Shown: one piece after another, positions 60,116 through 64,000 of the stretch
How positions within the stretch are numbered: position 1 is the first letter of the stretch
How the letters are laid out: the number at the start of each line of letters is the position of its first letter
DNA from: Erigeron canadensis
Lineage: Eukaryota > Streptophyta > Magnoliopsida > Asterales > Asteraceae
Assembly: GCF_010389155.1 (NCBI RefSeq)
Contig: NC_057765.1
Location: 42,055,559 to 42,119,558, forward strand
Reading direction: 5' to 3'
DNA: 64,000 nt
Made by a program: the position numbers and the translations under genes
The notes under the pieces: generated by a model
What the model was told of the DNA's origin: nothing
The model's input: only the letters and a program-made list of their open reading frames with translations
Database searches by the model: none

Positions 60116-60922
60116 TAAGCAATTGCCTTTGTAAGAACTTTATCTTATAGCAGTTGCTTATTGTATATTTCAAATCAGTCAAACTAAGTAATAAACTGAA
60201 AATTGAAAATTATGAATGCTATTGGTTTGAACTTCCAACCACATTGTTACTAAATACTAGACTACAAAGCTTATTATAGTGGAGATTTAAAGGAGGATGA
60301 TCCAGGAAAACAATCGGCAATCGTCTTATCGGTAATGGAGTTCCAAAACAAAGAACGAATTGTGGCCCGGTGAGAAAATTAAATTGGGTAGTTTGACCTT
60401 TAATAAGAAGCTAAATTTTACTCGCAATCAGGATGTATGTGACAATAAAATATAAAGCACATGTATATATTTAGCATGGGAATTTTAGACCATAAGCATT
60501 ATTCAACTATAAAGTTGTGCAAGTGCAAATTCAAGGTTTTTGTTGCCTTTAAGTGTAATCAATTTTAAGGGTCTAATCATTAGCTTATAAATTAAAGTAC
60601 ATACCAAGGATCAAAAAATGATAACTTGACTTATGTTATTGAACTGCTATTAATATAAAAAGACATAAAGGTTGATGTAAAAATCAATAACAATGTGTTA
60701 CTAATTGTACTTAGCCCAAAGTCTAATATACAAAATATGGGGCACTAAATTTTTGGGGGTTTAAAATAATTGTAGTATTCTTATATTATTGTTAAGTCAC
60801 CCGTACCGTATCATGTATCAAAATTCCAAGTTTTGCTTACTTTACTTTTGGCATGTTAAGGAGAGTTATAACAAGAATTTCAAACATAAAGGGTAAATTT
60901 TGAAAATTTCTCTTGACAGACC

Positions 60923-61322
60923 ATGGATGAGAGTCAATTGGGTCTGGATGCAACTTGGTGTTTCATTTGCGTTAAGACAGGATCTAGTGACAACGCACGA
61001 CCAAAAATCAAAACCATGGACAATGTTAGTAATTTGAGAACCCAAGATCCGAAGCAAGTCATAACCTTTGATGATTCAAGATTCAATCGAACTCTGCGTA
61101 ATGTACAAGGGTATGTTTATGTATAAATTTCTCATATACCCAGATTCTAAATTTTGTAAATTTGCATACTTTTTAACTTATTATAGCTTTTCTTTTATAA
61201 AGTCAACACGTGGGATGGGGTTCTTGAACCTTATGCTGTTCAAGTTAGGGTTTTCATGGTTTATGTTTGCCATTAAAGAAGAAGAAAAACAATCCCCTGT
61301 TCCTGTTTATGTTGATGAGTAA
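60923..61322 (+). CDS. unrecognised small two-exon gene
   Basis: Exons 60923-61110 and 61187-61322 join in phase through a normal GT-AG intron of 76 bp and give 107 residues. The product starts MDESQLGLDATWCFICVKTG, has a Cys pair in WCFIC, and contains a hydrophobic stretch (MGFLNLMLFKLGFSWFMFAI) followed by a charged tail ending PVPVYVDE. The stretch is long enough for one membrane helix. I do not recognise it. The splice-consistent frame is the only support. The ATG is preceded by TTGACAG, so 60923 could also lie inside an internal exon of a longer gene. Confidence 0.35.
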
Positions 61323-61559
61323 CTTAATTGGGATTAGTTAATATCTTAGTTTGATTGTATGATATGTATTTGATAGTTGACTTTTGTATTCATGGCTTCA
61401 TTTTATTTTTATTTTTTCTTCACACAATCACACACTAGAAATTTTGGTTTTCTTAGAGCCAAGGAGAGGAGCAATAATAATAATAACCAAAATGGACCTA
61501 GACAAAATGTAAATAAGCCATATGTCAAAGAAATGTAAATAAGTCTTTGGTTTGATGTA

Positions 61560-62130
61560 CGCAGCCGAATGGCCGTTTTCTTAACTTTTTCCCTGGCCAT
61601 TTTTATCCAATGCGGTTTGAACCCGGTCTTCTTTGGAGAAACCTTCAGGGAACCTTGCCACTAGGTAGGTCTCCTTGGAGATAGATAATTTACGAGAGTA
61701 AGTACCTGCGCGTTGCGGCGGTGAGATGGTGGGATGTAGGTCATAAAGTGTGATAGCCAAAGGCCTTAACCGTACGGGTTCCGCCCTCGGATTTAAAAAT
61801 TCGTCGAAAGTATATCGAATGACATCTCTAATGAAAGATCATGAAATTTTAAGAACACCCATATAATTTTTATAATTTATCGATGTACGGTTTGTGAGAT
61901 AAAAGATTTTGAATGAATTGGAAGAGTAAATGATTTATGGAGGAGAGAGAAAAAAAGATGATTGGTTGAGATTTGAGGAAAGAGAAAAGGTGCTTGGTAA
62001 TATAGAATTGATAGAAGGGCATTTTGGGGAAGTAAATGTTGAAACTTAAAATTTTAGACAGGGGGAATCTGCTTTTTTTCGATGGACATTTTTGCTCATA
62101 GGATTTATTTTTCTGATAGTTAGGATATAG
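61560..62130. repeat. Helitron-like relic upstream of the second TBC copy
   Basis: AAGTACCTGCGCGTTGCGGC followed by GGTGAG at about 61700 matches the GC-rich motif found at plant Helitron ends and at 40.5 kb here. The next 350 bp are unlike the first TBC gene's flank. The TBC homology begins at about 62140. Confidence 0.4.
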
Positions 62131-62216
62131 CTTTACCCAAATGTATGTGATTTCATGTTTTGTCTATACCATGGTTGAATTGGGTCTATTGATACGTGGC
62201 TTGTTTGTCTCTTTAG

Positions 62217-64000
62217 GTCATTAAAGGGTCGCAGTTTTCCTGGAAAAGTGTTGATAACACGATCAGATCCAACGGATGTGACATTTTTACATTCTCCAAG
62301 CGTTGATCGTAGTCCATCAGAAAATGATGAGGGGTCAAGTAAACAAAGTAATGATACGACTGAGGTAGCTTTGAATTTTGATAAATACAATCAAAGTCAG
62401 AGGATAGATATATGCATACTTTCAGGCCACAACTTTAAACTTTTGTGTTTGTTTGTGTAGGATCAAGCTCATAATAGTAAGCCAGATGCTAGCGCCATTG
62501 CAACTCAGTTTAAATCATTAACGATAGTTCCCGATATTACCTCTGAGGAGGTTCCGAGGTTTGGCATCAGCCCCAGAGCTATGGACACTGCTAAGCTAAT
62601 GAAGTTCACGAAAGTGTTGGGTGACGTAACTCTCACCTTAGGTATGCTGTTTTAAACTACTCTGAAAGTGTTTACTACATTCACAGGATTAAGTTTAGTC
62701 TAAGTAATGTACTTCTATCTATCGTCTATTTTGTCTATTACTTCTTCAATTAATTAGAATTTTTCAAACACTTGACTACAATCAAAGTGATCGTTACATC
62801 TTAAGTTGTAGCAGCACCCAAGAACTTCCTAACACTATCTCCTGTAATATGTTTCATTTAGCTGTTTTTATAAATTGATAGTTGTCTACTTTTGTATGAC
62901 ATCAACACAAATGCACAATCGCACATCAAACATCTCCATCATAATCAATTTAGATAGTATAAAAGAGGAAAACACAAGTGCATCCCTTTGAAACTACTGC
63001 AAAGCTCAAACTATAAGCTGATTAGAGTTGTAGTTTCCTGGATGTATATTTGAACAAATATTAGATCTCCACTAATCGAATTATTATATGTTTATTCAGC
63101 AAGCATTGAAGCATGCTACCATCATAATAATAATTTTGAGAATTATGTCATTAACTACTTTCACGAGTAGCTCATCAAATGATAAAAGCGCCATAAAGAA
63201 TGTTTCTTACTTTTCTCAAATAAGAAATGGATGGATAAAATGTTTAATCAAAAACTATACCATTGATGCTCTGTCAATCCTGTGACTATTAATCATGAGA
63301 TTGTAGTCCCATGAGATTATATATTTCCTTAGAAAGTTTTAAAGTTAGAATGACGTATTAACCACTAATAAGAATGCTGCTGATTGCAGTCCACCCATAC
63401 ATTACTATAATGAGTTTTCCTTCCTTTGTTTTTCTGGAATCGTCTTAAGTTTATAATCTTTGTCCTTTTTTTCGGGGAGGTGCAAAACTAACCTTTACCA
63501 ACTATGATCTTGTAGACAAGTTGCGTGAGTTAGCCTGGAGTGGTGTGCCATCTTACATACGCCCTAACGTGTGGAGGCTTCTTCTGGTAAGCATCACTTT
63601 CTAGTCACTGTTCTTAAATGGCTGATTCTATATCCGTGTTTGTGATTATTTTGTATTAAAATTGGAAGATTTGGAAAAGTAAGGAGCTGCAATAAAACCT
63701 GATTACTAAGATAAATGTAAAATAGCCGAACTACCTCTAACTTATATCAACTGATTCTTACAGCAGATATTCCTGAACTATTGTTTTATGTGTTAAATTT
63801 AAATACAAACTGACAACAGGGATATGCACCTACTAATTCAGATAGAAGGGAGGGAGTTCTAAAAAGAAAGCGCACCGAGTATTTCAATTACGTCTCTCAG
63901 TATTACGATGTTTCTGATAATGAACGTACTGATGAAGAGATTAGTATGCTTAGACAGGTATGGTAGATTCTGTAACTTTATGTTATTAGTGTGTAAATAT
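62217..64000 (+). CDS. TBC-domain Rab GTPase-activating protein, second copy, 3' end beyond the window
   Basis: Four exons are visible: 62217-62364, 62461-62641, 63480-63586 and 63820-63957. They correspond one-to-one with the first four of the gene at 53356, with the same splice phases and near-identical protein (for example LRELAWSGVPSYIRPNVWRL and REGVLKRKRTEYFNY). No stop or frameshift is seen. The third acceptor is GGGGAG/GTG, which supports the same unusual choice in the first copy. Homology begins in the intron before the first exon (about 62140), so the first copy's promoter and leader are not included. The ATG at 53411 of copy one is ACG here (62272-62274). Whether this copy is expressed depends on an unidentified new start. 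Confidence 0.8.

Overview
This window looks like nuclear DNA from a eudicot plant, probably an asterid; the family cannot be fixed from sequence alone, and Asteraceae is only a guess. The evidence is split genes with GT-AG introns, plant-only families (DUF936, membrane-tethered NAC, UGT71, plant MBD, BSL-type phosphatase) and AT-rich intergenic DNA full of small plant transposons. Nothing bacterial, viral or organellar was recognised.

Layout, left to right. A DUF936 gene (minus strand) runs off the left edge (1-3448). Three members of an unrecognised family follow: a broken copy near 6.3 kb, a copy with its middle deleted at 13.76 kb, and an intact single-pass membrane protein gene at 18.45 kb. 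Between them lie a seven-exon CCHC zinc-knuckle gene (8125-11890) and a fragment of a BSL1-type phosphatase gene (15.9-16.5 kb). Then come an eight-exon endonuclease V gene with an inferred GC-AG intron (20832-23711), a calmodulin-like gene (25679-26374, minus) and a three-exon methyl-CpG-binding-domain gene with a 3.9-kb first intron (28997-33914, minus). From 33.9 to 41.1 kb there is no gene. That stretch holds nested hAT elements, a MULE-like foldback element and a 0.9-kb direct duplication that carries a G-box cluster. A membrane-tethered NAC factor (41171-44263), a UGT71-type glycosyltransferase (44809-46260) and an F-box/LRR gene (48016-49906) follow. The right end has a TBC-domain Rab-GAP gene (53356-59018) and a second, 5'-truncated copy running off the right edge, with a small unrecognised two-exon gene between them.

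The genes do not form a pathway; this is an ordinary chromosomal neighbourhood. Its most informative part is the transposon record. Many insertions can be bounded to the base by target-site duplications: hAT elements with 8 bp, MULE-like foldbacks with 9 bp, solo LTRs and a small LTR retrotransposon with 5 bp, a SINE with 13 bp, a Stowaway with TA and a Helitron between A and T. In three cases the window itself holds the empty site for comparison. The strongest candidate for something undescribed is the three-copy membrane-protein family.

Exon coordinates were worked out by hand from splice signals, reading phase and remembered family conservation; a few may be off by a base.
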